A stretch of DNA of 64,000 nt from Leifsonia psychrotolerans (GCF_013410665.1 NZ_JACCFM010000001.1:310001-374000); one strand, 5' to 3'. Positions 45,706 through 54,584 are shown, counted from the stretch's first letter. Notes: generated by a model from the sequence alone, not told the origin. Translations and numbers: made by a program.

Positions 45706-47361
45706 CCTCGATCCACCGCTCGAGTTGAGGGTTTAGCGGCGCGTTAAACCGAGAATGCCTAACTGATCAGCGAAAATAGAGCTTGTCTAGAGTTCTGTTT
45801 CACCGAAAAGGAAGGCATCTCGTAGATGCAACTTTCTCACACCTCCGCGGCGGTTTCAGCATCCTTCGACGAAACGAATCTCGTGTCGACGGCAGGGCTC
45901 GTCCCGGCGATGGCGTTGGCCGTGAAAACAGGGCTCGGCAACCTGGCCGATACGCACCTCACCTTGCCGGGGTACTTCGGCGCGAACGCGGGGTTGAAGG
46001 TCACTGCGCTGGTGGCCGGGATGGTCGCCGGCGCCGACTGCATCGACGATATGGCGTTGCTTCGTCACGGTGGAATGAAGAAACTCTTCACTGGCGCCTA
46101 CGCGCCCTCGACCCTGGGGTCGTTTCTGCGCGCATTCACGTTCGGGCACATCCGGCAGCTGGATGCTGTCGCGTCCCGTTGGCTGCGCCGCCTGGCCGAG
46201 ACGGCCCCGATCGCGGCCGGCGTTGACGAGTACGCGCTCGTCGACATCGACGACACCATCAAGGAAGTCCACGGCTACCAGAAGCAGGGCTCCGGTTACG
46301 GCTACTCCGGAGTGCGCGGCCTGAACGCCCTGCTGGGCATCCTCAGCACCGAAACCAGTGCGCCGATCATCGTCGGCTCACGGCTGCGCAAGGGCGCCGC
46401 GAACTCGGTGCGCGGCGCCGGGAAATTCGTCGCCGACCTCCTCGCGAACGTGACCCGGCTCCGCGGAAACGGCGCCACCGGGACGGTGCTGCTGCGGGCG
46501 GACTCGGCGTTCTACGCCCACACCGTCGTGGCCGCCGCCGGGCGGGCAGGCGCGAAAGTCTCGATCACGGCCCGGATGGATCCGGCGGTGAAGAAAGCGA
46601 TCGGCACGATCGGCGAGGGCGCCTGGACGAGCATCGAGTACACCGACGCGATCCGCGACGAACAGACCGGAACCTGGGTGTCGTCCGCGGAAGTCGCCGA
46701 AGTACCATTTATCGCGTTCGGTTCGAAGAAGAAAGCGGACCGCATCGAGGGACGACTGGTCGTGCGGCGCATCCCCGAACTGAACAAGAAAGACCTCTCG
46801 CAGCCGACCCTGTTTGACACGCACCGTTTCCACGCGTTCTTCACCACCAGCACCCTGGACACCGTCACCGCCGACAAAACCCATCGCGCTCACGCGATCA
46901 TCGAACAAGTCAACGCAGATCTGAAAGACTCCGCGCTGGCACACCTGCCCTCGGGAAAGTTCGCCGCAAACGCCGCCTGGCTGATCCTGGCCTGCATCGC
47001 TTTCAATCTCGCCCGCGCCATTGGTGCTCTCACCGGCACCGATCTCGGGAAAGCGCGCAGCGGCACGATCCGCCGCAAACTCATCAGCGTTCCCGCCCGA
47101 ATCTCAACCTCGGCCCGCCGACTCGTTCTACACCTGCCGAAGGACTGGCCCTGGGAGAAACACTGGACCGCCGCATTCGCGGCAGCCTGCGGACCGCCCG
47201 GACCCGCATCCATCTGACCACCCAGCCACACGGCGCAAGGACAACGTGGAACATCACCGGCAGCGAGGCCGACGCGAAGCCATGCCCCGCCCCCAAAAAC
47301 AGCTCAACTCAACGTGAAATCGGAAAATCCCTCACGCTCAAAGTCGACCGGTGGATTGAGG
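45706..47361. mobile_element. IS1380-family element nested in an IS3 element
   Basis: Ends CCTCGATCCACCGCTCGA and (inverted) CCTCAATCCACCGGTCGA match with two differences. CTTAG at 45701-45705 and 47362-47366 is a 5-bp target duplication. It lies between the left end and orfB stop of the IS3 element, so it was the later insertion. Confidence 0.93.
45826..47217 (+). CDS. IS1380-family transposase
   Basis: A 463-residue IS4-superfamily DDE transposase. Signature segments are VAGADCIDDMALLRHGGMKK, then YALVDIDDTIKEVHGYQKQG with the first catalytic Asp, TVLLRADSAFYAHTVV with the second Asp, and AHAIIEQVNADLKDSALAHL with the Glu region. Length and all three motifs suggest an intact enzyme. The gene fills the IS with no partner frame. 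Confidence 0.95.
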   Translation: MQLSHTSAAVSASFDETNLVSTAGLVPAMALAVKTGLGNLADTHLTLPGYFGANAGLKVTALVAGMVAGADCIDDMALLRHGGMKKLFTGAYAPSTLGSFLRAFTFGHIRQLDAVASRWLRRLAETAPIAAGVDEYALVDIDDTIKEVHGYQKQGSGYGYSGVRGLNALLGILSTETSAPIIVGSRLRKGAANSVRGAGKFVADLLANVTRLRGNGATGTVLLRADSAFYAHTVVAAAGRAGAKVSITARMDPAVKKAIGTIGEGAWTSIEYTDAIRDEQTGTWVSSAEVAEVPFIAFGSKKKADRIEGRLVVRRIPELNKKDLSQPTLFDTHRFHAFFTTSTLDTVTADKTHRAHAIIEQVNADLKDSALAHLPSGKFAANAAWLILACIAFNLARAIGALTGTDLGKARSGTIRRKLISVPARISTSARRLVLHLPKDWPWEKHWTAAFAAACGPPGPASI

Positions 47362-47362
47362 C

Positions 47363-48247
47363 TTAGGCCGCCAGAGCGACGGCACCCTTCATTATGGTCT
47401 CGAACTCGATCGGGGTGAGCTTCCCGAGCCGGCGCTGCCGGCGTCGGCGATGGTAGGTCCTCTCGATCCAGTGGATCATCGCCAGCCGCAGCTCGTCCCT
47501 GGTCGCCCAGGAACGCTGGTTCAGCACGTTCTTCTGCAGCAACGCGAAGAAGGACTCCATCGCCGCGTTGTCGGCGCAGGCACCCACCTGCCCCATCGAA
47601 CCCGTGAGGCCGTGTTCGGTGAGTTTGCGCAGGAATTTCCGCGACCTGAATTGCGATCCGCGATCCGAATGCACCACGACACCGGGCGGGTTGCCGCGGT
47701 GCGTGACCGCCATCTGGAGCGCGTCGACGGCCAGACGGGCCTTCATCCGAGAGTCAATCGAGTACCCAACGATGCGGTTGCTGAAGACGTCCTTGATCGC
47801 ACACAAGTACACCTTCCCCTCACTGGTCTTGTGCTCGGTGATGTCGGTCAGCCACAACCGGTTCGGTGCAGTCGCGGTGAAATTGCGCTTGACGTGATCG
47901 TCGTGCGCGGGCGGGCCGGCCTTGCGATACTTGCCCTTCTTCTTTGCGAACACGCTCCACAACCGTTGCTGGGAGCACAACCGCCACACCCGCCGCTCGC
48001 TGACGATGAAGCCTGCCTCGGCCAGCTCATCACTGATGAACCGGTAGCCAAACGTCGGGTCGTCAACGTGAGCGTCGAACGCGGCGTTGATCAGATGCGC
48101 CTCGTCCCAGTCCCGGGCAGAGACCGGGTTCTTCACCCACTTGTGGAACGCTTGCGGGCTGAAGCCCAGCACCCGGCAGGCCACCGTGATGGGCACCCGG
48201 AGTGGGGCGTCCTTCGCGGCAAGGTCACGGACCAGCGGGTACATCAT
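47363..48247 (-). CDS. IS3-family transposase OrfB (second element)
   Basis: A 294-residue DDE transposase: LWLTDITEHKTSEGKVYLCA with the first Asp, VVHSDRGSQFRSRKFLRKLT with the second, and GACADNAAMESFFALLQKNV with the Glu. It overlaps OrfA by 4 bp. The IS1380 insertion is 2 bp outside the stop codon, so this coding sequence is still whole. Confidence 0.95.
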   Translation of the reverse strand: MMYPLVRDLAAKDAPLRVPITVACRVLGFSPQAFHKWVKNPVSARDWDEAHLINAAFDAHVDDPTFGYRFISDELAEAGFIVSERRVWRLCSQQRLWSVFAKKKGKYRKAGPPAHDDHVKRNFTATAPNRLWLTDITEHKTSEGKVYLCAIKDVFSNRIVGYSIDSRMKARLAVDALQMAVTHRGNPPGVVVHSDRGSQFRSRKFLRKLTEHGLTGSMGQVGACADNAAMESFFALLQKNVLNQRSWATRDELRLAMIHWIERTYHRRRRQRRLGKLTPIEFETIMKGAVALAA

Positions 48248-48552
48248 TTTGGGAGCTGCGCCTGCGACAAATACGCCACCGCGCGCCGCATCACCTCGGC
48301 CTCCTGCTCCAGCAGCCGGATCCGCTTGAGCGCCTCCCGCAACGCCACAGCATCACCCGCAACGCCGGCAGCGCCAGCGCCGGTCGGCGGCCCGACCAGG
48401 CCACGCTCTTGCAATTCGGCCGCGCGCATCCAGGTCGACAGCGCCGACTTCGAGATACCGAAGTCCTTCGCGATCTGCCGCTGCGTTGCCGCGCCTTCCT
48501 TCGCTACCGCGACGACATCGCGCTTGAACTCATCGGTGTAATTCTTCGGCAT
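48244..48552 (-). CDS. IS3-family transposase OrfA (second element)
   Basis: A 102-residue helix-turn-helix protein: YTDEFKRDVVAVAKEGAATQ, then IAKDFGISKSALSTWMRAAE, and a C-terminal helix that ends AEVMRRAVAYLSQAQLPK. It is the DNA-binding half of the IS3 transposase. Confidence 0.93.
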   Translation of the reverse strand: MPKNYTDEFKRDVVAVAKEGAATQRQIAKDFGISKSALSTWMRAAELQERGLVGPPTGAGAAGVAGDAVALREALKRIRLLEQEAEVMRRAVAYLSQAQLPK

Positions 48553-48670
48553 GATTTCTATCTTCCCGCATCACAAAACGATGCAGTCCAGGAGTCAACC
48601 AAAGCTTCAGCAGTCCCAGTCGACCCAAATTGACCGAGTACAATCGGAGGCAGTGAACCGCCCGGTTCCC

Positions 48671-48773
48671 TGTCAGAACAAGGGAATCCGCGAGTTTTCG
48701 GAGACATTCGGTGAGAATCGAGTTAAGGCTGTAGCCTTCAAGGGGTCGCAGGTTCAAATCCTATCAGTCCGAC
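48671..48773 (+). repeat. Att-like repeat copy 1 ending in a tRNA 3'-end remnant
   Basis: The block begins TGTCAGAACAAGGGAATCCG and ends with GGGGTCGCAGGTTCAAATCC-TATCAGTCCGAC (48742-48773). The latter is the T-arm and acceptor 3' strand of a tRNA, typical of tyrosine-integrase target sites; no tRNA body precedes it. Copy 2 is at 52202-52303. Confidence 0.75.
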
Positions 48774-48776
48774 GAA

Positions 48777-48812
48777 AAATCCCTGATGAGAAGCAATCTT
48801 CATCAGGGATTT
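48777..48812 (+). terminator. Intrinsic terminator after the tRNA remnant
   Basis: AAATCCCTGATG pairs with CATCAGGGATTT around a short loop and is followed by GTTGTTTC. Position directly after the tRNA 3' end suggests that it was the tRNA gene's terminator. Confidence 0.7.
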
Positions 48813-48967
48813 GTTGTTTCTGGGCGTCGTATTCTCTGGTCCCCCTCTGGCCCCCTGGACAGGTAGGCGTGGTCGACCTGTGGATGACAGAATCCGTCGC
48901 GATGCCCTGTCAGTGGATTAGGGGACCAAGAGGGGGCCAAAACGGTGGAAACCCACGACGGAGCAGC

Positions 48968-49145
48968 TCACAGTCCGCGTCCGGTGCCTTGCCGTGACCG
49001 TCCTGAAGTGTTCGGGCGGGCGTCTCTGCTGAGGAAGGCGTTCGCTTGTTCTGCGGCGGATGCGAGGTGGCGGTCATCGGGGTGGAGGTAGTAGCGAGTG
49101 GTCTCGATCGAGGCGTGTCCGAGGACGTGTAGTCCGGCGACTTTT
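48968..49145 (-). pseudogene. C-terminal fragment of a second tyrosine integrase
   Basis: Minus-strand sequence reads VAGLHVLGHASIETTRYYLH followed by PDDRHLASAAEQANAFLSRD and a stop at 48968-48970. This holds the final His (LGH) and the nucleophile Tyr (TTRYY) boxes of phage-type integrases. The rest of the gene is missing. Its place 200 bp from the att-like repeat is where an integrase gene would be, so it belongs to an older, decayed element. Confidence 0.8.
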
Positions 49146-49338
49146 GAACGCGGTCATCCTCGACGGCGACCAACCAACATGCGGTGAGGGCTGGCGCGAG
49201 CTGCGACAGGGGGTCCAGGCCCGGTGGGTCAGGCTAAACGATTGGCGCGCCGTGGCTGCCGCCTCGAGCATCGGTCTGTTGGTGGTCTCCGTCAGATTGG
49301 TGTGCTCCGGGTGGTCGAAGTCGTCTGTGCCGTCTCTA

Positions 49339-49935
49339 CTAGCCGAGTTTGTCTGCAGAGACCGGAGCAAAGCTCTCGAAAAGCTCGTCGAGGATTAGCG
49401 ATAGCGATCGCTCCGGTGACGTTGACCACTCCGACCAGGCAACGTCGAAGAGCGCAAATGACGTTGCTACTAAAGCCCGAGCGGCTAGGGGGTCGATTCC
49501 CGCCTCGGCGAGCACCTCAGCGACGGCCGATCGTGCGCTTACGCGCTTCTCGGTCAAGCGGGCGTGCAGCGACGGAGTCGAATTAATCATCCGGATCCGG
49601 ACCCGCATCACATCGGGCCGACTCTCGGCATCCGCGACGGAAGAGGCAAACATTCGGCGCAGCAGCCACCACGAGTTCTCGCCGTTGCGTCGCTCGAGGG
49701 ATTGGAGGATGCTCGCGAAGCCAAAGGGTGAAGAATGGACTGCCGCGAACACGGCCTCCTCTTTTGATCCGAAGTACCGGAAGAACGATGCACGGGAGAT
49801 GCCGATGCCGTGGGCAACTTCATCCACGGTCACCGGATCGAAGCCATGGGCGGCGAAGAACTCAAAAGCGGACTCCGCCAGCTCGGCACGCATCAAGTCT
49901 CTCGAGCGCTCTCGTACTGTCCTAGTCACGCCCAC
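49339..49935 (-). CDS. TetR-family transcriptional regulator
   Basis: A 198-residue regulator. The N-terminal helix-turn-helix is typical: SAFEFFAAHGFDPVTVDEVA, then HGIGISRASFFRYFGSKEEA. The ligand domain contains RVRIRMINSTPSLHARLTEK. It is divergent from an MFS drug exporter gene with 49 bp between starts, a standard local repressor arrangement. It most likely represses the exporter and itself until a toxic substrate binds. Confidence 0.92.
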   Translation of the reverse strand: MGVTRTVRERSRDLMRAELAESAFEFFAAHGFDPVTVDEVAHGIGISRASFFRYFGSKEEAVFAAVHSSPFGFASILQSLERRNGENSWWLLRRMFASSVADAESRPDVMRVRIRMINSTPSLHARLTEKRVSARSAVAEVLAEAGIDPLAARALVATSFALFDVAWSEWSTSPERSLSLILDELFESFAPVSADKLG

Positions 49936-49945
49936 AGTCTACAAC

Positions 49946-49965
49946 TTGATATGCTGTATCTATCA
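49946..49965. promoter_or_regulatory. Candidate TetR operator
   Basis: TGATA at 49947-49951 and TATCA at 49961-49965 form an inverted repeat with 9 bp between arms in the 49-bp divergent intergenic region. Position fits binding by the adjacent TetR protein. Confidence 0.45.
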
Positions 49966-49984
49966 TGAGACGGAGTATCAACGA

Positions 49985-51463
49985 ATGCCTTTTTCCACGG
50001 AGACGCCGCTGATGGGGGCAGCTGGACATCAACGACGCCGACTAAACCGACCATCCAGACCGGGCCCGGTCATTGCCGTCCTCGCCTTTGCGGGGATGGG
50101 GGCGTCGTTCATGCAAACAATTTTGCTGCCCATCCAGGCGCAGCTTCCGACACTGCTCGATGCAAGCAGAGGGGATACTGCCTGGGTCATCACCATCACG
50201 CTGCTGGTCGGCGCGATCTTCACACCCATCGCCGGAAAGCTCGGCGACATGTTCGGCAAACGACGAATCGCCCTCGTGCTCTTGGCTCTTCTGGTGGCAG
50301 GCTCGGTGCTTGCCGCCGTCACGGCAACCGTGGGACCCATGATCGTCGGGCGCGGCTTGCAGGGGATGGGGATGGGAGTGATACCGCTCGGCATCGCGAT
50401 CCTTCGTGACGTGCTGCCACCCAAGCGGCTCGGTTCGGCGATCGCGCTCGTGAGCGCCACCCTCGGCGTTGGCGGAGCGCTCGGCTTGCCAATCAGCGCA
50501 TTTGTCACAGCCAATTACAATTGGCACCTCTTGTTCTGGGTCTCCGCTGCTATCGGAACGCTGAGCTTTGTGCTCTTTCTGCTCGTTATCCCTGTGAGCA
50601 CTATGCGCACCGGCGGTCGATTCGATGGCGTCGGAGCGTTGGGACTCGCACTCGGGCTCGGCGGAGTCCTGCTGGCCGTTTCCAAGGGAAACGAATGGGG
50701 CTGGAACTCGGTGCAAACACTGGTTCCTCTCATCGGAGGAATTCTTGTGCTGGCGCTGTGGGGGTGGTACGAATTGCGCCACGAGAACCCGCTTGTCGAC
50801 ATCCGGGTCAGCACCCGCGGCGCCGTGCTGATGACCAACCTCGCTTCAATTGCGATGGGCTTTGCGTTGTTCGCTTCCAGTGTTGTATTCCCGCAGCTGT
50901 TGCAGCTGCCCGAGAAAACCGGTTACGGGCTGGGGCTTTCCCTGCTGCAGGCGAGCTTCGTTTTGATGCCTTCCGGGCTCGCAATGTTGGCGATGTCGCC
51001 GGTTGCCGGGCGCCTCGAGCGAAGGTTTGGCGCCAAGCCACTGCTTGTGGCCGGCGCAGCGATCATCGCCAGCAGCTACCTGGTCGCCGTCTTTGTCGAC
51101 CTTGAGATCTGGCACGTGCTCATCATCAACACGGTCATCGGTGTCGGGATCGGCCTCGGTTACGCCGCGATGCCCACGCTGATCATGGGGGCCGTCCCCG
51201 CGCACGAGACAGGCTCAGCAAACGGCCTGAACACGCTAATGCGATCCCTTGGCACCAGCATTGCGGCGGCCGTCGTCGCGACGGTGCTCGCTCAGTCGAC
51301 AGTGCAGTACGGCGGAAGCGCGGTTCCGAGCGCTGATGGATTCCAAGTGTCGCTCGGTCTCGGCCTCGCGGCCGCGCTCGTCTGCGCTGTCATTGCCGTG
51401 TTCATCCCCAAACCGAAGGCGCACCCGGCGGAGCACGCCTCGATTCCCGAAGGTACGATCTGA
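49985..51463 (+). CDS. MFS drug exporter, DHA2 (14-helix) type
   Basis: A 492-residue major-facilitator exporter with about 14 hydrophobic helices. Motif A is LGDMFGKRRIALVLLALLV after helix 2, and the GRGLQGMGMGVIPLGIAILR segment is the DHA2-typical helix 4. Motif C is in LVSATLGVGGALGLPISAF. ATG 49985 is chosen; a longer open frame reaches 49349 but only as the reverse of the TetR gene. Probably exports a lipophilic compound or antibiotic, controlled by the divergent TetR protein. Confidence 0.93.
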   Translation: MPFSTETPLMGAAGHQRRRLNRPSRPGPVIAVLAFAGMGASFMQTILLPIQAQLPTLLDASRGDTAWVITITLLVGAIFTPIAGKLGDMFGKRRIALVLLALLVAGSVLAAVTATVGPMIVGRGLQGMGMGVIPLGIAILRDVLPPKRLGSAIALVSATLGVGGALGLPISAFVTANYNWHLLFWVSAAIGTLSFVLFLLVIPVSTMRTGGRFDGVGALGLALGLGGVLLAVSKGNEWGWNSVQTLVPLIGGILVLALWGWYELRHENPLVDIRVSTRGAVLMTNLASIAMGFALFASSVVFPQLLQLPEKTGYGLGLSLLQASFVLMPSGLAMLAMSPVAGRLERRFGAKPLLVAGAAIIASSYLVAVFVDLEIWHVLIINTVIGVGIGLGYAAMPTLIMGAVPAHETGSANGLNTLMRSLGTSIAAAVVATVLAQSTVQYGGSAVPSADGFQVSLGLGLAAALVCAVIAVFIPKPKAHPAEHASIPEGTI

Positions 51464-51468
51464 GCCAT

Positions 51469-51486
51469 GGGCGCTCTGAAGCGCCC
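51469..51486 (+). terminator. Hairpin after the MFS gene
   Basis: GGGCGC and GCGCCC pair around a 6-base loop, 6 bp after the MFS stop, followed by TGCGTTTGTT. A modest intrinsic terminator. Confidence 0.6.
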
Positions 51487-51546
51487 TGCGTTTGTTGGAG
51501 GCTCCTGACCTTGGAAATGAGGAGGGAGGCATGGTGTAGAACGCGG

Positions 51547-51626
51547 GATCTGGGAAGCCGAAGACGCGTCGGTATTCGCCGGAGGAGAAGGCTGCCGCGG
51601 TCCGGATGGTGCGGACCTTGCTGCAG
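51547..51626 (+). pseudogene. IS3-family OrfA N-terminal remnant
   Basis: The frame reads GKPKTRRYSPEEKAAAVRMV and RTLLQ, the start of an IS3-type OrfA. It is cut off at 51626 where an AbiEi coding sequence begins. The missing OrfA C-terminal part of a similar type appears at 56259. Confidence 0.65.
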
Positions 51627-51634
51627 CTCACGCT

Positions 51635-52033
51635 ATGCGAGAGGAAGCAACATTGTGCTTGACGAGTGCGCTCGTCTATCACGAACTGTCTGACGCGATA
51701 CCGTTCGGCACCGACGTTGCGCTCCCGCGCGGAACGCGTCATCCGGCGCGTTTCGCGCATGTCAGCTGGCACAGCTTCGACCCGGCCACGTTTCTCGTCG
51801 GCCGTGAGGTCCTCGAGATCGGGGAAGGGCTGGAAGCGGCAATCTACTCGGCGGAGCGCACGATCGTCGACTGTTTCCGGCTCATGCATCGTGAGGGCAG
51901 TGACGTGGCGCACGAAGCGCTGCGGAGCTGGCTGCGGCGCCGGGGTAATTCGCCGGCCGCAGTCCTTCAGGTTGCTGCTTCCTTCCCGATGGCTCGTCCT
52001 CGGATTCGACAGGCATTGGAGATTCTGCTGTGA
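51635..52033 (+). pseudogene. AbiEi-type antitoxin, C-terminal fragment
   Basis: The 132 residues correspond to the C-terminal domain of AbiEi antitoxins of type IV toxin-antitoxin systems: LTSALVYHELSDAIPFGTDV, ALPRGTRHPARF, then FLVGREVLEIGEGLEAAIYS and AERTIVDCFRLMHREGSDVA. The N-terminal winged helix that binds the promoter is gone, replaced by an IS3 OrfA remnant. The toxin fragment follows immediately. Confidence 0.75.
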
Positions 52034-52200
52034 CACCGCCGGCCCTCCACGCCGGAAACGCGCGCCGGGCGCGCGTACAACGACCTACGAAATCTTGCCC
52101 GCCGCGACGGACGTGACCCAGCGGAGTCCTTCACCCTCTATGCCCTCGAAGGGTTTCTCGCCCGGATGGCCGCTTCGGAGCAAGCGAGCCGCTTGGTTCG
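52034..52200 (+). pseudogene. AbiEii-type toxin, N-terminal fragment
   Basis: Directly after the AbiEi stop the sequence reads RAYNDLRNLARRDGRDPAES and FTLYALEGFLARMAASEQAS, the N-terminus of AbiEii nucleotidyltransferase toxins. It ends at about 52200 where the att-like repeat begins (TGTCA). The catalytic GGT-type motif is not reached. A GTG at 52030 would start in another frame, so a frameshift lies near 52050. Non-functional remnant. Confidence 0.7.
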
Positions 52201-52201
52201 C

Positions 52202-52303
52202 TGTCAACATAAGGGAATCCGCGAGTTTCCGAGCCGACCGGATCCAACCCGAAACGGGCTGAATCCTCCAGGGGGTCGCAGGTTTAGATCCTGTCAGCCC
52301 GAC
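52202..52303 (+). repeat. Att-like repeat copy 2 ending in a tRNA 3'-end remnant
   Basis: It shares AAGGGAATCCGCGAGTTT with copy 1 at the same spacing (about 60 bp) from GGGGTCGCAGGTTTAGATCC-TGTCAGCCCGAC. The tRNA-like part differs from copy 1 at four positions and is followed by CA, so the acceptor reads ...CCG-A-CCA. It truncates the AbiEii gene. Confidence 0.75.
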
Positions 52304-52506
52304 CAAAACGAGAGAGGCCGTTCGCGAACTATTCGCGAAAGTGCCCAAACAGAATCGCCCTCGAGGAAACGCGGGTCACATCCGGCGGCGAGTGGAAGAG
52401 AGCTTGGAGGCCTCGTTGTATCGCTCAGAGCGGTTCAGATGGTCATCACACGGTGATGAGACGACTTTCCGAGACGCTCGGGGCAGGGGCACCGAGCTCT
52501 GTGCGA

Positions 52507-54408
52507 CTAGGTCAGGCTCAACGATTCCTCACCGGACGCACCGTTCTTCTGCACGGTGAACTGGGTCCGGTGCAATTCCTCGTACCGTCCACCCAGAGCC
52601 AGCAGTTCCTCGTGCGTACCGCGCTCCACGATCGAGCCGTCCTCAACCACGAGGATCAGGTCCGCGCTTCGGATGGTGGAGAGGCGGTGCGCGATCACCA
52701 TCGCCGTTCGTCCCTCGAGCGCCTCGCTGAGCGCCGCCTGCACGGCGGCCTCGGACGTCGAGTCCAGCGCCGCCGTCGCCTCGTCGAGGATGACGACGCG
52801 CGGCTGGGCGAGCAGGAGCCTCGCGATGGTCATCCGCTGGCGCTCGCCGCCGGACAGCCGGTAGCCACGCTCACCCACCATGGTGTCCAGCTGGTCCGGC
52901 AGGGACCGGATGAGCGGCTCGAGCCGCGCACGGCGGACGGCGTCCCACACTTCGTCGTCGGACGCCTCGGGCCTCGCGAGGCGCAGATTAGAGAGGATGG
53001 TCTCGTGGAACAGGTGGCCGTCCTGCGTCACCATGCCCAGGGTGTGCCGCATTGAGGCGAAAGTGACATCGCGGACATCCGTCCCCGCAAGGCGCACGGC
53101 ACCGCTGTCGACGTCGTACAGGCGCGAGAGGAGCTGCGCAATTGTGGACTTGCCGGCACCGGACGTACCAACGAGGGCAACGGTCTGCCCCGGCTCGATC
53201 CTGAAGGACACGCCGTGCAGCACCTCCTCGCCGCCGCGGGTGTCCAGCGTGGAAACTTCCTCGAGAGAAGCGAGGGACACTTTGTTTGCGGACGGGTAGG
53301 CGAAGCGCACGTTGTCGAACTCGACGGACACCTGGCCTTCGGGCACGGCGACCGCGTCAGGCTTCTCCTTGATGAGTGGGTCGAGGTCCAGAATCTCGAA
53401 GACCCGCTCGAAACTGACCACCGCGCTCATGATCTCCACCCGTGCGTTTGCGAGGCTGGTCAGCGGCGCGTAGAGGCGGGTGAGGAGGAGCGCCAGGGTG
53501 ACCACGTCACCGGTATTCAGCTGGCCGGTGAGTGCGAGGGACCCGCCGAGCCCATATACGAGCGCCAAGGCGAGAGCGGAGACGAGCATCAGTGCGGTGA
53601 AGAAGACGAACTGCAGCATCGCGGTGCGGACCCCGATGTCGCGGACACGGGCGGCGCGGACGCGGAACTCCTCGGCCTCCTCGTCGGGCCGGCCGAACAG
53701 CTTGACGAGGGTGGCACCGGGCGCCGAGAAGCGCTCTGTCATCTGCGTGCTCATGGCGGAATTGTGATCGGCTGCCTCGCGGCGCAGCGCGGCGAGGCGG
53801 CTGCCCATGCGGCGCGCGGGTACCAGGAAGATGGGGAGCATGATCACGGCGAGAACCGTCACGAGCCAGGACGTGCTGAGCATGACGATCAGGGTGAGGA
53901 TCAGCGCCACGAGGTTCGTGACCACGCCGGACAGCGTGCCGCTGAAGGCCTGCTGAGCGCCGATCACATCGTTGTTGAGACGGCTCACGAGGGCGCCCGT
54001 CCGCGTGCGGGTGAAGAACGCGATCGGCATCTTCTGCACGTGGTTGAAGACGGCGGTGCGGAGGTCCAGGATCACGCCTTCGCCGATCCGCGCCGAGTAC
54101 CAGCGCGTTACGAGTGACACGGCGGCGTCGGCCACTGCCACGAGGGCGATGACGACGGCGAGCCAAACGATTGTGGTGACCTCGCCCCGGGCGACGATCA
54201 CGTCGACCACCTGGCCAGCGAGTACCGGCGTCGCGACCGCGAGGAATGCACCCACGGTGGAGAGGGTGATGAAGATCAGCAACTTGGACCGGTAGGGCAC
54301 CGCGAACGTCATGATCCGCCGAACGGACTCACGGGAGACGCCGTGCTTGCCGTCCCTGGCGGTGGAAATCTTGTGCAGCGAGCTCCAGGCCGCGCCTTCC
54401 ATGCTCAT
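52507..54408 (-). CDS. ABC exporter, fused membrane and ATPase domains
   Basis: A 633-residue half-transporter of the MsbA/LmrA type. Six membrane helices cover residues 40-335 (SKLLIFITLSTVGAFLAVAT and others), and the ATPase domain follows with Walker A GTSGAGKS, Q-loop GMVTQDGHLFHETI, the signature RLSGGERQRMTIARLL, Walker B VVILDEATAALD and H-loop VIAHRLSTI. It would act as a homodimer exporting lipids, peptides or drugs. Start ATG 54408 has AAGGAA upstream. Segment 54424-54584 behind its start holds only a short unassigned frame. Confidence 0.95.
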   Translation of the reverse strand: MSMEGAAWSSLHKISTARDGKHGVSRESVRRIMTFAVPYRSKLLIFITLSTVGAFLAVATPVLAGQVVDVIVARGEVTTIVWLAVVIALVAVADAAVSLVTRWYSARIGEGVILDLRTAVFNHVQKMPIAFFTRTRTGALVSRLNNDVIGAQQAFSGTLSGVVTNLVALILTLIVMLSTSWLVTVLAVIMLPIFLVPARRMGSRLAALRREAADHNSAMSTQMTERFSAPGATLVKLFGRPDEEAEEFRVRAARVRDIGVRTAMLQFVFFTALMLVSALALALVYGLGGSLALTGQLNTGDVVTLALLLTRLYAPLTSLANARVEIMSAVVSFERVFEILDLDPLIKEKPDAVAVPEGQVSVEFDNVRFAYPSANKVSLASLEEVSTLDTRGGEEVLHGVSFRIEPGQTVALVGTSGAGKSTIAQLLSRLYDVDSGAVRLAGTDVRDVTFASMRHTLGMVTQDGHLFHETILSNLRLARPEASDDEVWDAVRRARLEPLIRSLPDQLDTMVGERGYRLSGGERQRMTIARLLLAQPRVVILDEATAALDSTSEAAVQAALSEALEGRTAMVIAHRLSTIRSADLILVVEDGSIVERGTHEELLALGGRYEELHRTQFTVQKNGASGEESLSLT

Positions 54409-54584
54409 TGAGGTTCCTTCTGTGGGTAGAGGCCAAGCTTAGATGGCGCACGGAATGGAGCTTTCGTCCGCCCAGGCCTGGACGATTGAAGCCTCCAGAT
54501 CTGCCCCGCTCGCAAGCGCGCTCGTGGAGGCCAAGCGGATCGTGGAGGAACAGGACGCCTGTGCGACTCCTCCGTAAACGTGAA

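Larger units (their letters stand above)
45670..48617. mobile_element. IS3-family element interrupted by an IS1380-family element
   Basis: Ends GGGACTGCTGAAGCTTTAGT and (inverted) GGGACTGCTGAAGCTTTGGT match over 26 bp with one difference. AGT at 45667-45669 and 48618-48620 is the 3-bp target duplication. Without the inner element it would be about 1287 bp. Confidence 0.95.

Noticed and set aside
48530..48757. 75-residue leftward frame and its look-alike at 52085-52348 as related genes
   Set aside because: Their shared RKLADSL segment comes from the non-coding att-like repeats and tRNA remnant, not from conserved proteins.
49349..49984. N-terminal extension of the MFS exporter
   Set aside because: The added 212 residues are only the reverse strand of the TetR gene; ATG 49985 gives a normal DHA2 length.
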